A stretch of 64,000 nt of DNA, taken from Phlyctochytrium arcticum (lineage: Eukaryota; Chytridiomycota; Chytridiomycetes; Chytridiales; Chytridiaceae). Shown one piece after another: positions 1 through 13,297 of this stretch. The DNA is taken from NCBI GenBank assembly GCA_025602905.1, contig JAHLKI010000005.1, forward strand, positions 248,001-312,000, read 5' to 3'. A program made the translations under genes and the position numbers. The notes under the pieces were generated by a model. The model was not told the DNA's origin. It was given only the letters and a program-made list of their open reading frames with translations, and did no database searches. The first letter of the stretch is position 1. Each line of letters opens with the position of its first letter.

Positions 1-2207
1 CGCCGGGATGGTGAAGGTGGAGGAGAATCAGAGTAGAGGGAAAATGCGGGGTTGGATAGTGATCGAGACTTTGGTGCCCCATCTTCAGAGTCAAAGGAAA
101 GCAAATCAGAAAGTTTCATTTCAGTCAGTGCGGTTTCCTTGATAGAAAAGAAACAATACTTCTGGGTCCATTCTTACCTGGAGAATCCAAAGAATCTTGT
201 CGCTGGGATTTTGTTTGGACGGAAGATCGATTCCCAGCTCCCAGTGCATACGAATCAGGCAACGCTTGCGACTTTATGTTGTGTGGCATACTACAGTCTC
301 ATGTCCGCTCAAACTCCGCCCTTACCGCTTTCAAAGTAGCTCTTTTCGACGATTTTGCGAACTGGTGACAACGTCGCAGACGTATGTATAGCGCAGCATT
401 TGCGCAGTACGTGACATTGGCGGGGTAGTGCGAGTGTTTGTTCAATCTCGAGGGCATTTCCTTGCATATGTGCATTGGTTATCAAAGACCAATTTGCAGT
501 GAATTGTACTTATGTATGTACAGTAGTTTCTCTTTGCTTTGCATGAAGGAACCTCAACATCGCACTATTTGTTCACTGATTTCTGGATCATGGTCGCCCA
601 GAAGCAGAACGGGGGCGGCAGACCCAGAGACGGGCCCATCTCACCGGCAGCCTCGTTTCCACATAAAACCGACTACGGCTTCCCTATATATATCATACCC
701 ATATCATACGTGGTTGACTGACCGAAACCGGCACCGAAACCTTCACCACCACGTGACTTCCCCCACTTTCGATCCTTCGATTCTTCCAACCCGCCACCGT
801 TTTGGAACTTGGAAGTTGGGAACGAAACAGAGTTGCACAACTTCCGCGGAACGTCGGTCTATAATAAGACTCTAAGCACTGGTACAAAAAAATTGGGCCA
901 CCATTGCCCACCAATGAGATCCCCAAGCATTTGGCGGCGGTCAGTCAAATGAGACCGAAGACAAAATGTGGTCGGGGTTGGCTCCCGCGGCGTATGCGCC
1001 GTCGATCTTTTGTAGATCGCCGTGGTTGTTACTGGGTGCAGAAGTGATCGACATGATCGACGCCGACTTCGCCCACTCAGGCTGCTCCCCAGCTGCTCCC
1101 TCATACTTACTACAAACTGAGACACCGAGTGTCTGAGGGATGATCATATTTTAACTCTTACCTACTCAAGTATGAATGATGGATGCTGCAACCCAGAGGT
1201 CTATTATGAGAATGCCGTCCAAAAGGGCCCCCATTATATAAATGAAATGCAATGAATTGTCAGAAGGGACTTGGAGGTCACGGCGGCGGAGTCCCTGCGG
1301 CGGCATCCCTGTTGTCGCCCTCTCGTGACGGACGGCGGTTTTGGCCCAGCCAAAGAACCTCGGGAACCGGCAAATCCAGACCATCCTGCCCAAGTTGCGC
1401 TGGCGTGGTACCGCAACGTCCAAGTTTTCACCATCCCCCGACATTTCCTCCATTGCCTCTGTCGATCCTTCTCCAGCCTGCCGCAACCTTCCAGGTGTGC
1501 CGAATCCCAAAACCAGCCTTCTTGACCGCACTTTAACCTGTTTCGGAAACCCCAGCCGGTTCCGGAGCCGTCCGTTGTGTGCCGTTGTCCGTTGTCACAC
1601 TCAAGATTCCGTTCCTGTAGACTGCAGCTCAGCGGCATACAACCCCCAGGTGCCTGCGCAGAGACTCTCCCTGGTTCTGTGTGCCTTGTATTTGGACTCA
1701 GCAACAGGAAGTGACAAGTGCAAATAGGAACCATTTTGACCGGTCAGCGACCTCGGACCGTACTGAAACATTTCAGCGCTGAAAATATATCGTAGCCCAA
1801 AGAACGACCTACACCAACACCCATTCATACAGCAAGTCTTTTTTCGATCCCACCAAGATCCTCCGGCTTCAGCTGTCTGTTTCTAAGCCGTAGGATATAA
1901 GGCAACAATCGTCGTGAATTGCACCGGGACTGTGACGAGGTTGACGGTGGGGGGGATTTCAAGTTGGAACTGTATCATTCCCCTTCACACTGCACCGACT
2001 GCTGCCTACTTTACTACATCAGCACCGTTGAAGCATATACGCTTTTGCGCCCATTCGTTATAGCCCATCAAGGCATACCCCGTGCTTGCAACATTACTGG
2101 GGATCAGCAGGTTTCCAAAGAGGTCAACGGCCCACTGCCTCTCTTTGGAAATACCAAGGGCTTTTAGACTCTTTTCCCGTGTATAATTGCCAACACCGAT
2201 TGCAGTC
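1..2207. other. Upstream region without a supported gene
   Basis: I see no convincing gene. Several overlapping open frames of 60 to 166 codons run on both strands between 440 and 1830, but they lack recognisable domains, many begin at non-ATG codons, and their composition is that of shadow frames. A TATATATA-rich stretch lies near 680-695 and a CACGTG box at 750-755, which could be promoter elements of a gene outside the window or of an unrecognised transcript. The last few hundred bases must hold the promoter and 5' UTR of the RhoGAP gene. An upstream RhoGAP exon is possible. Confidence 0.4.
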
Positions 2208-4345
2208 ATGCCAGTTGTGCCGACATATTCCAACACCGGAAGATCTTCACCGGCGTTTAATTGCCCTCCCCTAAACGATGATGCCGCCTCCTTCACATAC
2301 CCTTCCCCTTCGTCACCTGTAGAAAAGTCAAATCCGCTGTATCGCACTCTACCATATCTGACTGCGCAAAATTTGACGGATAACACCGGAGATTGGAGTG
2401 CATCTGTAATAGCCAAAGAACCTGTTACTCATACTACGCTCAAGCGGAGCATGAGTGAAGGCCTCAAGCGCCGCAACAATCCACTTCTCAAAGCGAGGAG
2501 TAAGACAAAGCGCGAGGATCTCTTCTACGGCTCACAGGAAAAACCAAGTACGTTGACAATCCCCCGACGAACGGATTCAAAAGGTGAGTCTACAACGGAC
2601 CCAATGGACTGCTGTTTTCTTCTTTCTGACACTATTGCTCAGACCCAATCAACTTGAAAAGTTATGGGCAAATGTCTCCGGATGACTTGCACACATTGCG
2701 GACCGCTGCTCTGAAGCGATTAAACGCTATTTTCAAACACTACAAGGTCAAACCGCTTCCGACCGATGTCCTGAAAACCCTGCAGACGACCGTCAATGGT
2801 CAGTCGCGAAAGAAATGGTGGAAGCCATGGAAGAAGAGCGAACCCAAAGAATCCCTTTGCGAATCTTTGCTCAAATCACCCATGGCACTTTCGGTTGAAC
2901 ATGCATCTGTTCCTTGTGGGGTAATGGAAAGCCAGTCTGACCCACGGCGCATACCAGTGGTGGTGCACGAATGTGTTCAGTTTCTAAAGGCACAAGGATT
3001 GGAATCTACAGGCATTTTCCGAGTTAATGGCTCGGAGCGTCGAATGGCGCAACTTGCCAAGCAGTTTGACACACCGCCAACTTACGGCATGGGAAGGTAC
3101 GGACATTCATGTTTTCAAGATTGTCTCTATCTCCGTTTCACTCACATAAAATTTGGCAGTTCATTTGAAGGGTACACTGTGTATGATGTAGCCGACTTCC
3201 TCAAAAAGTACCTTCGAGGGGTGCCAGAGCCGTTATTTACATCAGAGTTATACTCTCGTTTTCTGAAATGCCTAGGTTTGTTTCTGCTCTCAATCAATCC
3301 ACCCGACTGCCACTCACTCAATGACATTTAGACATTCCGGCTGAAGGGGGCACGCGCATCCGGGCCATCCGCCTGCTCCTTATGCTTCTTCCCCCAACGC
3401 ATCTTGTCTTGTTGGAAACTCTCCTAGAGTTTTTTGGTCAGATTGTGCACTACTCTGAGGCCAACCAAATGAATGCACATTCCCTGGCGCGAATCTTCTC
3501 GCCCAATTTGCTCCGCCCCACAAAGGTTCAGAAACAGCCTCTGGAGGAATATGAGCGATGTTCCTACGTTGTTGAATTCCTCATCGACAATTGGTCCCAT
3601 TTTATTATTACTGCATCCACCGTTCGACCCGCGCAAATCTTGGATCTCACCTACATAAATGCCACCCCGCCACCAGCGCCAGCCCCGACGGAAAAAGTAT
3701 CGCCGATGGAGCATGTTCCGCTTACTTTGACTACTTCCGGTGTTTCACAAAATTCCTCACGCGATACTCCATACGCGTCCAGGATATCTCCATCTTTTAT
3801 ACAGTCTGCGCCAGGGGAGTGGTCTACAGACCAGCCCATTGTGCAGAGATTGCACGCGGCAACTGTTCGGCGCGTAAGAACTGCACCCACCAAGCGTAGC
3901 CGTGCATCACCACTACTACTAGGAGGTACGTTCAAACCGTTACTCGTTCTATTGGCTTCGACTGTGACCTAATCACACTCTTCACTTTATCAGGAGAAGA
4001 AGGAAAACTTACTGAGATATCCACTGATATTGATGGTGGCATCGCCATCAGCACTGTCTATGGCTGCGCACCACCAACGAAAAAACTGCGAGCTATCGGT
4101 TCAATGACAAATCTCCGCCGACGCACACTAGCAACCGATCCCACAATGGCATTTTCAGGTATGTTTTGCCCCACTAATTCATTGAATCTGACACATTTTT
4201 CTAAGTGACAAGTAATTTCCTAGTCGCGGAATCCATTGCGCTCCACCACACCGAGATGGATTTACTACGCAAATCCAATCCAGATCTGACCGAACACCTG
4301 GCCGCAGCTATGGCCTCTCACATCCCAGCAGCCATGGAACACTGA
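2208..4345 (+). CDS. RhoGAP-domain protein (Rho GTPase-activating protein)
   Basis: Predicted to speed GTP hydrolysis by a Rho/Rac/Cdc42-type GTPase and so act in actin and polarity control. Exons are 2208-2583, 2643-3096, 3160-3275, 3332-3925, 3994-4158 and 4224-4345, giving 608 residues; the sum is in frame. The RhoGAP domain begins near residue 229 (IPVVVHECVQFLKAQGLE). It carries the arginine finger in GIFRVNG at about residue 252, then DVADFLKKYLRGVPEPL, and the closing NAHSLARIFSPNLLRP block. The N-terminal ~220 residues are basic and Ser/Pro-rich, and no PH, BAR or SH2 domain is visible. The C-terminus is Ser/Thr-rich and disordered. I chose the first ATG after an in-frame stop at 2184; an upstream exon could extend it. 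The catalytic domain is certain, the target GTPase unknown. Confidence 0.88.
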
Positions 4346-5049
4346 TACTGTCCTCCCGTTCGTCTATTTCCTGCAAATCTGATTTGGCATCCATCACACA
4401 AACATTCGCTCTTCCGGCTGAATTGGTCAATCGACTGCGCATCGCAATTGTCAATCACATCTCGGCATTCAAATTTTTGTCATATCTAATGCTTCAATAC
4501 CACTTACTCGCACCGCGTCGTCGCAACTTCGCTGATCCCAAGACGCGCGTGTTCCAAATTGGGCCCAAAAAAGGATGGTCGGTACCGTGGATACTTTCGT
4601 AGCTATATCATTGCTATGGAATTCAGTTTTTCCAACTACTTGATCTGCGCCATATGCCAGTACCCTACCAGTGTTTTCAACTTGAGCCGTGGGATGGCTG
4701 ACTACAGGTTTCGCTCCTTGCGGAATGAACCCTTGAAACCCCCGTATCTGTATGCCATCAAGGAGAAAAGAAAGCATTTTTTAAACACATTCTCATCCCT
4801 TACTGGAAATCCATCATGATTTTTCTAATTCCATGCCTTTTTTTTATCTGCTCTGTCCTTTTTCTTGCCTGTCGATCGATTTCTTTTTTGTTTTGGTTTG
4901 TAGCCTACCTTCATGTACATGTAATCTAATGAAGTTTTATTTACTACACTGGACGTGGTGGGCATCACACGTCAGAAGAACAAAGAATGTATGTAAAAAC
5001 GATGTATTATTTTGTGGAAGAACACATTGGGTATATTATATGATGTTTA
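4346..5049. other. Convergent intergenic region
   Basis: This is the 3' flank between the RhoGAP gene (+) and the Ser-rich gene (-). Open frames of 72 to 102 codons occur on both strands but have no recognisable domain or convincing splice context. T-rich tracts near 4840-4890 could belong to a transcript end. Nothing else is seen. Confidence 0.4.
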
Positions 5050-6867
5050 TTACTGCCAAGAGGTTGCACGGCTATCCCCAAGATCAACCATAACATCATT
5101 TACCCGATCTTTGACACGGCGCCCTGCTACTCGCTCGTGCTTTGGAAAATATGATGCATCTCCAAACTGCGCGGACGGCTGCGCAACGTAGCTCGGTCCA
5201 TTAACTGCTAGCGGAGCGGACGTGGCCGAGGAAGAGGGGAGCGATCCCCGTCGGGTCTGAGTACGTTGAACCCGGATGAGGGATGAGTTGGAAATGCGCA
5301 TTGGCGAGGCGGATCCATCTTTGAGCGATCCTGGTGCTGGCAGTTTGCTGGCAGAGGAATCCAGCGAAGAAACAGAAGTGATTGACGTAGATCTGGGGGT
5401 TACTGGTGAGTTGACTGGCGGTTTTGTCTATGATATGGAAATAAGAATTAGGGCTCACGCGTAAAAATCGTAATTTAAACGACAATAACTTACCAGTGCG
5501 CGTTTCTCACGCCAGTTTCGGTACTCGCGTCTAACGTTCTGGTCATGTTCGACACTATCCTCGCCCTCATCAATCACATCCTGAACGCCTGCGTCCAACG
5601 AGACTCGTCGCTGACGCCGCCGATCGCTCGTCTCCGTAGGTGGCGCCTGCTCTCGGTCACCGTGTTTGAGGTATGCAGCTCGCAAGTTGCTTTCGGTGGA
5701 GACTGCGTTTTGCAAACTTGTGCGGGTGATAAAAAAGGGTTCTGGTGTCGCAACAGGTGCAGCCAAAGGGGAGATAATGCGAGAGCGGGCACCAGGGAAG
5801 ATTGTCACATCAGCTTCTGACTCATGCGTATCGAGATTGTCGTTATCCCACAGGGTTGCTGACCACGCCCCACGAGCATTGCGTGGGGGCATGGCGGGAA
5901 GGAACCCAGAGCTGCCCATTGACGCCCGCGACAACGCAATGTCGATGGGAGGAGAATCGAGCGGTGTGACTGAAGGCAATGTTTCTTTAGCTTGTGCGTT
6001 GAAAGAATGCGCGGATTGGTTGGAACGACGCGTTGAAGCAAATTCATTGGCAAGATTGTCACTTTCCCAGCCATGGACGTCCAAACCCGAGTCTAACGGA
6101 ACACTGCGCTGGCGGCGATGCAGCTGTGCCGGCCCCATTCTACTTTCTACGGGAGGGAATGAGGACTCGGCCGTCATCGTGGTAGGTGACGGCAACAAGA
6201 TAGGACGGATCTGAACGGGCAAGGGAGCTGGCTCTTGTTTGGCAGCTTGGCGTTGTCGGGAATAGTTATAGTTCGCATGGTACTCTCCTAACAAGGTCGA
6301 GGATGGTAGACTGGTCAGCACGCCCGCAAGCGATGGTTGTGGATCCATCATATCATCAGCGGTGCGCAGCGTTCTTGCTCCGTCCATAGACATCAGCTCC
6401 ACTGGGCTGATCAAAGGAGCAACTGTTCGCGATCGAGATCGTCGTATACCGGGTTCGACGCTGGATGTGAGGTCGGAACCCATGCGTACCAGGGTTGCGG
6501 CGGCAGCCATACCTGCCGGAGACAACGGCGCTGGCTGCGCGTCAAACGTTGCTGCGCTGGTCTTAGATGTGGGAGAGTATCCAGGTACCATTCCCGTTGC
6601 CGTAAGCCCAGATAATCCGTTTCCCTCGCCAGGTTGCGACCGACTCGTGCGAATGCCATTTCCGCCCCCGGCACGAGTGCTCCCAGTAACACGCTGAGTA
6701 ACACGTCGCTTGCAAGCTTCAATACTGGCGACCGTGGCTTCATCCACAAGCAAAAGAGGATCCGCCGCATATCCTGGTGACGACCAGGAATGTTGGCGTG
6801 GATATGGATTCATAGCCCAAACGTAACCGTGATGAGTCGACGCTGGTAATGACAGCCGTTCGGGCAT
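5050..6867 (-). CDS. Unrecognised Ser-rich, largely disordered protein
   Basis: I do not recognise this gene. A long minus-strand frame runs from 7014 to 5455 and its first ATG is at 6867 (MPERLSLPASTHHG). The protein is rich in Ser, Pro, Arg and Ala with many short basic-Ser patches such as RRSRSRTVAPLISP and RRQRRVSLDAG, which look like kinase or 14-3-3 sites; I see no folded domain, signal peptide or membrane segment. The last exon, ending at 5050, continues the same composition (SLPSSSATSAPLAV). The joining intron is ambiguous. Donor gtgaga near 5511 with an acceptor at 5403 keeps the Ser-rich frame, while donor gtaagt at 5493 gives a different tail ending near 5201. Upstream non-ATG coding sequence to 7014 hints at a missing first exon. 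A real gene is likely because of its length and uniform composition. Confidence 0.6.
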
Positions 6868-7330
6868 AATATTTCGTGCTTCTGGAATTTCTTCACTGGA
6901 CAGCGCGAACGTGCAAGGGAAACAGAGAGACGGCGCACTCCTATATTTGTAAAAAGAAGGTTGGGAAGCGCATAATATTTCGCCGCAAACAAAAATTAGG
7001 CATCCCAAGCTCAACCCCCTGCCTCATTACGGAATCCGGGTGTCTCCAATTGGGGAATCCAAACGTCATTACCAGTCGAACCGATCCATTCTTCCTTGAA
7101 TGGGATGACCAAAATAGAGCAACGTCTTAACTTGAATAATAACCTATTTTCAGATTCATCCAAGGTAAAGCGTATTTGTAAGAGATTTTTAAGTTATTTG
7201 TACCCAAAAATAAAAAAAGATACACTTCCACCTTAAATGTGACAATTGGTACGCTTGGTGTAGGCGCACATGTACAGAACGTCCACGCCTATATCGAGCA
7301 TTTTTCATTTTGCTATTATTATTAAAAACT
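6868..7330. other. Region between the Ser-rich gene and PRP38
   Basis: This stretch contains the 5' flank of the Ser-rich gene and the 3' flank of PRP38, both on the minus strand. The first ~150 bases stay open in the frame of the Ser-rich gene and may hold a 5' exon. The A/T-rich part at 7130-7330 shows nothing beyond likely UTR and polyadenylation sequence. Confidence 0.4.
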
Positions 7331-8704
7331 CTATTTGAGAGGTTTGAGACCTAATGCTGCGCGCATCTTATTAGTTTCTTCCACGCTAAGGGAGTCCTGC
7401 CCACCCCCACCACCACTCGATCGAACTGGGCGATCAGTGTCGCCGCGCGACTGGGAACCTTTCTGTTTGAAGAGAGAATTGACTTTCTTCGTGGATATGA
7501 CGGCCTTTTTGGAAGTATCAGTTTCAGTGGAGACATTTTGATTGGCGTCAGCGGATGGGCTGGGCCGTTGGACATGAGACTCTTGCCTAGACTCCCGGCG
7601 GTCGGATCTGCTTTCGTCATGATTCCGACGTTGACGAGGTGAGCGCGACCGTTTTCGGTCCCTTGAATCATCTCTCCGTCTACGGTATCTTTCCACACTT
7701 CGAGACCTTGAACGATGGCGAGAAGGAGAACGAGATGGGGAACGGGAGTACGAGCGGGACCCACGCCGGCGACTGCGATGCCGGCTGCGGCGGTACGACA
7801 TATCTCGACTTGACCGTCGTCGGCTGCTGCGATCGGGGGTTCTCGATCTCCTCCGACTTTCATAGGAAAGACTCCTGTCTCGTCTACGGCTCCTACTCCG
7901 GCTTCGGCGACGATCCACAGACGATCGCCTGCGCGGGGACTTTTCCCTCCTCTCCACCGACCGGTCTCTATATCTTGAATTTGATCGTGCCCTGGCTTCT
8001 TTCTGTTCTGTATCCACTGTTTCTTCCTTGGCCTCGCCCTCTTCCTCCTTGTCCGTCTCTATAATTTCCTCCTCTTCCAAATCATCTTCAAGTGGACTAA
8101 TCCTCATCTCCAAATCACCATTGCGCTCCAGGATGTGACGCTTTGTAATTCGGGGTAGAATTGTATCGCAAACACGGTCCGATGTTAGCAGTTCATCAAC
8201 GAATTCATCCATATGCGTAAGTTCAAATTGCCCATCTACATTGCGTACATTAGCTCACAGGATCTATTCACGATAAAACGGATTGTTGACGGAATACCTA
8301 CCCATTTTCCTCTTCCGAAGTTTTCGAAAGTCCAGTAGTAGAGGTTCCAGGTACTGATATACCTCCATGGTCGAGCCAGTTAATCTCAAATAGAACGCCC
8401 CCAACGCCCGGAGATACTTGTAGTCCTCATTCTGTATGTAAAGACGAACAATTTCCTTTTCCGGCTGTAGCTGCAGAAGCTTCAGGGCCAAACACAGAAA
8501 CTCTGTCGGTTTCTGATTTCCGTATTGCCCGCCGATACTGTTCAAAGAAGCAGCCTTGTCGATAATAGTCTCAGCGGTCAAAGCAAAGCAGGATTCTTTC
8601 CAATAGAACGAGTCGTAAATTCGAGTTCGAATGATCTTTTCTATAAGAAATTGAGGGTTTGTCCCGTGGATGTTTGACGCTTCGTTGGTAGTTTGGTTTG
8701 CCAT
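7331..8704 (-). CDS. PRP38: Pre-mRNA-splicing factor 38 (PRP38)
   Basis: PRP38 is a U4/U6.U5 tri-snRNP component needed for spliceosome activation in the nucleus. Exons (minus) are 8704-8302 and 8235-7331 with a 66-bp intron, 435 residues. The PRP38 domain fills residues 1 to about 180: NIHGTNPQFLIEKIIRTRIY, FYWKESCFALTAETIIDKA, GGQYGNQKPTEFLCLALKLL, then the classic HMDEFVDELLTSDRVCDTI. It is followed by an acidic linker and a long Arg/Ser-rich region (about residues 220-360, e.g. RRRSRSRSRRRDRS), as in animal and plant PRPF38A/B but unlike budding-yeast Prp38. The intron phase restores KMDGQFELTHMDEF, matching the family. A frameshifted duplicate of its 5' two-thirds lies at 19504-20196. 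Confidence 0.96.
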
Positions 8705-8978
8705 GGTGTTCCAATCTTCAACCCCGTCGTAGTGTGGGGCCTTGCCAAGTTCTTAGGACTTGAACACTCCTGGAACTGCTCCAGAAAATGATGATACCAG
8801 CCACATTACTTCCCAGCACAAAATTTATTGCCAGTTGGGAAAGTATAGAGACCAAGCGCGAAACGCAATGGCTTCGATACTGTGTATTCGATTACATGCA
8901 CCTTGCCAGAAAATCAATCGCAGCAATTGTAATAATCAGAAAACAGACTAATATAATAAACCAATACATCGGCCGGCG

Positions 8979-11900
8979 CTATGCGGTGCCCACCTTGCCC
9001 AACCGCTCGCGAACCACACCAAGGAATTGGGGATATGAGAAGCTCGCATCGATACGGTCTTCGATGAGCTGTGACAGGAACCACATACGCAGAGAAGGCT
9101 CGCCATCTTCTTTGACAATGTACACGTGCGGATAAAGTGTCATCTGTTCTTTCCGGATCTCCCGAATCTTTCCGATAAGATTGTTGATGCGGACATTGAT
9201 ATCGTTTTGCAGTTGTGGCAGAGTTGCCTGGATGGTAAAAAAAGATGGATTTTATTAGCGAAGGCAAAAAAAATTGAAAAGAATTTCGCTGACCTTGCCC
9301 GACTGGACGGACTCATAGTTTGGCTTGTCGAATAATAATTGCAACAGTTCAGGGGCTACGGCTCGTCCAACCCACAAGAAAATTTCCATTCCATTCTCCA
9401 AAAGATATAGACCATTTCGCTCAAGCTTTTCACTACTCAGATTCATCGCTCGGGGATAGACAATTTGACCATCTTGCCCGGGAAGGCCAACCTGTCGAAA
9501 AGGTTCATTTCAATACTTTCGGAGTATCCTCTGCGTACTTACCTGTGGTTCCAGGGTATGTAACGCCCAAAATCGCGGGTGAATCTGTAGAAGCGCTACT
9601 TCAGGAGGAAGAACATACAAAACAGCCATGATGTACGAGCGCAAATCACTCGGTACAGTGCTCGTGGCTCTGAAAGCAGTCTAGAGAAGTTGTTGCATGA
9701 GTAGGGCACAGCCGTTCAAAAAAAATAATAAGTGAATTACGTTTTTCAACATTCCCAATATGAGAAGAGGCAAGAGCTTGAGGTTGTCTGGGACAAGGAG
9801 TTGCACTGCTTGCCCGGAAGTTGTGAACGATGCTTTGTATGCCCCCATAATGTCATCGAGCTTGTACATAAGTGCTTCCCGCGCATCCTCAATCTTTGAA
9901 GTCAATGCCCGTTCAACCGCTATAAAGTTGTTAAAGCGCCATTTAGGGACAGAGGCATAAATTGCTGACTCACCCTTCTTGGCCAAAAGAGTAGCCAACG
10001 CGTATTGATCACTTGCTGCAAATACGTCCGCAAGGTTGTTTGTAACCGGAACAGCCAGGGTGATGACGCGAATACGCCGTTCGCCTTATTCAATTGCATC
10101 AGTATACGTAATGACACATCGCAAGCACTGTGCTCACCATTGCTACTGGTATGCAGTAAAGCAGTTTGGAAACATGCCAAAGACGTTGTCAGGTTCTCTT
10201 GCAGGGTCATTTCAACGGCATATGAATTGTCCGGACTGACGTTGGGAAGCGACAACAAATCAGTGGAGCGCAGGAAAAAGTTGCCATGGAAAGCAGTCAT
10301 CCTTATTCCCTTAGAAGCTCGCACACGCATAACTGCCTCCAAACCAATGGGCCTGGAAAGGAAATGGGAAAACTCATATGCAAACTTCAGAGCGTCTTCC
10401 GACCTGGCAGCATTGAAAGCTGGGTAGTAGAAAACCGACCCTCCCGTAAACTTGGCACACCCACTCAAGGTGGCTACATCGGCGTACTGACTGCTGAATA
10501 AAAATACATCGATACTGACTTGCGTCGGAGAGCAGGAGACCGCCAAGTTTTTGTAGAATCCGTTTTGAGGCTGCAGGAGGGTCACCTCTTTTGGTGTGCC
10601 CAAAAGTTTGGGATCTTCCCGAGGTTTGAGCGTGCCTTCATTTTGATTTGGTAAACTGGATTGAAGTACGATAATTTTGCCACCAACGGGACTGATCATC
10701 TTGTGGGCCGCCTGTAGTGCTCGTCCCAAGACATTTCCAACATTTTGAGTATTCTTGAACATATCTCCGATCCGCTGAAGCAAAGTCTCAATGATGGGGC
10801 GAGATTCCGTAAGTGAAACAAGTAGATCATATGGCATTGGCAGGAATGTATCATCCAGGTCAGAAACAACGAGCATTTGCGGCTCCGTCAAGGTCGGGTT
10901 CAGGTTATAGAAATGCAGGGCGCTGTCGACAGTGATGAATCCGACCTTCGTGCGACTATCAGTATTTGGGATGGCGTCCAAAGTATCCAAAATGGTGCGA
11001 GCGGCAGTTGCAAGCATTCCAGATTGCACCGCGGAGTATGAAACGTCGATAACAAAAAGGAAAACAACCGGTTGAGGGGGTCTGACCATGTATTCCTGGG
11101 GCGCCACAAATTCGACAACTGAGTGTGTAAGTTCTGGTCGTTGCATGCGATCGACGTGTGCACGGGTATCCGGATCCCAGTCAAAGAAGGAAGGAACTTC
11201 ATTGGTCAGGAAGCACAGATTGCATTTCCATCGTGTGCCTTGCTCTACAAACTGTACCCAGGGGTTTATGTACGTTCGGCACCGCCGACAACGTACAATC
11301 TGAGGTGGGTTGATAACAGGAACTGGTTCTTCGCCAGCGTGCAGATGCCTATAAGGGGTAACCAAGAGCCCAAAAGGAATTTTACACTTGTTCATAAGGG
11401 CCATAGTTTGCGGAATAGCATTAATTGTGCATCGCTTATACTTCGGGTCCGCGTTCGAGAATGGTGACTGAGAAACGGATGAGTCCGAGGAAATCCAGGG
11501 AGCAGGGGTCGATGCATCTAGCTCTTCAATCGGTGGCGGTCCTTGCAGCAAATTGACGGCGACGGGGCCTCGCGTATTTGTACCCAAAGAGAGGTTACCG
11601 AACGTGCTAGCCAGATCTTGTTGGCTGCTATATTGGCTTCCAGGTCCAGAACCTCCGCCACCACTCCATTGCTGCTGCTGCTGTTGCTGTTGCTGCTGTA
11701 GTGAGTGCTGTGGCACATTCATATTTTGTCCACCATAGGATGGCGTTTGCCCACCCTGTTGAGGTGTTGAAAATGACGGAACTGCTCCTTGACCAACATA
11801 GGCGGGTCCAGCGTTTTGAGCTTGCCCGAATGAAGGAACGCCGGCCGGCGCTGGGTTGTAAAACTGCGGTGGTTGTGTACCTAGTGGGGATGGCACCCCG

Positions 11901-12833
11901 ATTTGCGGGGTTCCAGCCCTTCCACCATCGGGTGATTGTGCAGGTTGAGCAGAAAATGGATCTATAGATGAGGGAGCACCTTGATTCGAATACGGGTCAT
12001 TAGACGGATACGCACGGCGACCAGCCCTGGATCCTGGCGGAGCTACTCCTGGTCCCGGAGGTGGAGGAGTACCAGTAATCGGGGGAATATATCCTGCAGG
12101 TAAACGTCCAGGAGCCTGATCAATCGGGGATATCGGTTGCTGCATTTGATTATACCCGGGTCCGGATTGCCCTTGGCCCTGTTGAGGATGGCCGCCATTC
12201 AGCTGCATCTGCGGCTGCATACCAGGACGGACAGGTGGAGGGCCAACGGGTCGGGCATTCATTTGCGTGGGACTCTGTTGTGCAGGACTTCCTATCGGTC
12301 CCGCTCCATTCGGAGAAATACCGCCAGACGAGACAGGTGGCCGGAAGGTATGCGGTCGGGATGTCGGCTGCTGAAAGCCACCCAAGTGATTCGGTCCAGG
12401 ACCTCCTCCTCCAAGAGATCCCGGCTGTTGTGCGGGATATCCTTGGGTGCTTGACGGCGCGGGACTTCCAGCACCTAATTCGATAAAGAGTGAGTTCATT
12501 TCAAGAATCGTCATTTTGAAGAACCCATTGATTCATACGGTAGGGCTGATTTACTCCTTGACCAGCGGAGTGGGGTATCCCTCCTTGCTGCATGGGGACT
12601 TGCCCGTAACCTGGACGAGGTTGCATTCCTGTTTGCGCTCCCGGCAGAGTACTTGGCTGGAACCCTGGAGATTGAGGGCCAGCAGGCTGTTGTTGGTGAT
12701 GCTGTTGTTGTTGTTGCTGCTGCTGCTGGGGATAGAGTGGCCTTGCTCCCATATGAGGACTACCTGCTGGTGAGGAGGTGTTCAAAGAGGGAGGACGCGG
12801 AGCCCCATAGTTGGTCGGTGGAGGGGCAGCCAT
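8979..12833 (-). CDS. SEC24: COPII coat protein SEC24
   Basis: SEC24 is the cargo-binding subunit of the Sec23/Sec24 inner COPII coat that buds vesicles from the ER. Exons (minus) are 12833-12539, 12474-10138, 10084-9974, 9919-9741, 9680-9543, 9491-9294 and 9227-8979, 1168 residues; all six introns are 51-66 bp. Residues 1 to about 400 are Gln/Pro/Gly-rich with two polyglutamine runs. A zinc finger follows with Cys near residues 494, 497, 516 and 519 (VRCRRCRTYINPWVQF), then the trunk (VVFLFVIDVSYSAVQSG), beta-sandwich, helical part (LLPLLILGMLKN) and gelsolin-like domain ending LRMWFLSQLIEDRIDASF and FLGVVRERLGKV. The start is the first ATG (MAAPPPTNYGAP). It shares a ~460-bp promoter with APC1. 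Confidence 0.97.
11671..11698. repeat. CTG/TTG triplet tract encoding polyglutamine in SEC24
   Basis: The plus strand reads a mixed CTG/TTG triplet run, encoding about ten glutamines on the minus strand in the SEC24 N-terminal region. It is likely length-variable between isolates. Confidence 0.9.
12700..12728. repeat. Second polyglutamine triplet tract in SEC24
   Basis: A GTTGTTGTTGTTGCTGCTG-type run encodes nine consecutive glutamines near the SEC24 N-terminus on the minus strand. Confidence 0.9.
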
Positions 12834-13297
12834 TTTATCAACCGACAAGCGATGTTGGTTGGAAAACTATAATCCACTTGGTGCGGAGCTTGACGCAAAC
12901 GGAGTACTCTTCGACCACGATGACCCGCGTCGGACTCAACGGCTTCCGAAACTTGGACCTAGTGAAAACAGCTTCGCGCTACAGAACAGAGCCTTTCAAG
13001 GCAGTCAAGGTTCGACGTTGCAGAGAGGATCCTATCTATGGCGTTTTTGTATCCTTCTAAAACCCTTGTCCTCGTTCAAGAATCTTGGTGGGCCGCTGAC
13101 TGTTTGTCGGACGAACGGCCACGGCCCACGATCCTTATTTATCACGTGACGTGGTGGTAAAGTGAACCCGGAAGTGAACTCCGGAGCTGAAAGTGAAATT
13201 GAAATTGATCTTCGGAAATTGCGCGCGAGGAATGGCTACTTCCTAAAGTATCACCTCGGCTGGACAGCGTGGTGGGGTCTTCCGACAAGCCGCTTAA
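12834..13297. promoter_or_regulatory. Divergent SEC24/APC1 promoter region
   Basis: This is 464 bp between the start codons of SEC24 (-) and APC1 (+). It contains CACGTG at 13143-13148, overlapping a TGACGTGG octamer at 13147-13154. TGACGTGG is the consensus unfolded-protein-response element bound by XBP1/ATF6-type bZIPs, and CACGTG is a bHLH/Cbf1 E-box. SEC24 is a UPR target in other eukaryotes, so the motif is plausible, but it is untested here. Short open frames inside are shadows. Confidence 0.5.

Noticed and set aside
2006..2416. 136-codon minus frame across the RhoGAP start region
   Set aside because: It is antisense to the RhoGAP N-terminal exon, without ATG support, domain or splice context; treated as a shadow frame.
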